A stretch of 64,000 nt of DNA from Portunus trituberculatus (taxonomy: Eukaryota; Arthropoda; Malacostraca; Decapoda; Portunidae). Below the pieces are notes generated by a model, which was given only the letters and a program-made list of their open reading frames with translations, was not told the origin of the DNA and ran no database searches. Within the stretch, counting starts at the first letter, position 1; every line of letters starts with the position of its first letter. The translations under genes and the position numbers were made by a program. The DNA lies in NCBI RefSeq assembly GCF_017591435.1, contig NC_059296.1:29907369-29971368 (forward strand), given 5' to 3'. Below, one piece after another: positions 63,991-64,000 of this stretch.

Positions 63991-64000
63991 ATTACACAAA

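Overview
The window looks like animal, most likely decapod crustacean (perhaps crab), non-coding DNA. This is inferred from very dense and unusually pure dinucleotide microsatellites, tRNA-derived SINEs, TTAA-bounded miniature transposons and the absence of any convincing long coding region. Nothing in the sequence names the species. Adding up the intervals listed here, perfect dinucleotide arrays alone cover about 5.7 kb (about 9%), and trinucleotide arrays cover roughly another 1.2 kb. Almost every long open frame is a translation of a microsatellite (poly-Ser-Leu, Arg-Glu, Cys-Val, Thr-His, Tyr-Ile) or of a SINE antisense strand, and should not be read as a gene. Layout: 1-8.7 kb holds large (GA), (TC), (TG), (CA), (AT) and (GGA) arrays, a tRNA-derived SINE remnant at 3.1-3.4 kb and a decayed minisatellite at 4.1-4.5 kb. 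8.7-31.7 kb alternates unique AT-rich sequence with microsatellites, two decayed tandem arrays (9.6-10.2 and 12.75-13.4 kb), compound trinucleotide arrays (20.6-21.0 and 22.0-22.4 kb) and TTAA-bounded MITEs (16.1 and 24.6 kb). 31,717-35,351 is a PIF/Harbinger-like DNA transposon with perfect 18-19 bp terminal inverted repeats, a plausible CAG target duplication and a broken transposase start. 36.2-37.0 kb has a LINE scrap and one possible minus-strand exon. 37.8-38.4, 44.9-45.2, 52.4-52.6 and 63.7-64.0 kb hold five SINEs, each embedded in (AC)n with the same polarity. 38.4-63.7 kb continues with microsatellites, two more MITEs (43.9 and 45.7 kb), a decayed minisatellite (40.3-40.8 kb) and purine-rich blocks. 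There is no operon-like or gene-cooperation story. The biology visible is that of mobile elements and simple repeats. The most interesting signal is the SINE family that sits only inside (AC)n tracts, always with the AC strand as the SINE sense strand. It comes with two different tRNA-like heads on one shared body. A reasonable hypothesis is mobilisation by a microsatellite-targeting non-LTR retrotransposon. The window is probably an intergenic region or a very large intron. Only one weak exon candidate (36,899-36,986, minus) was found.
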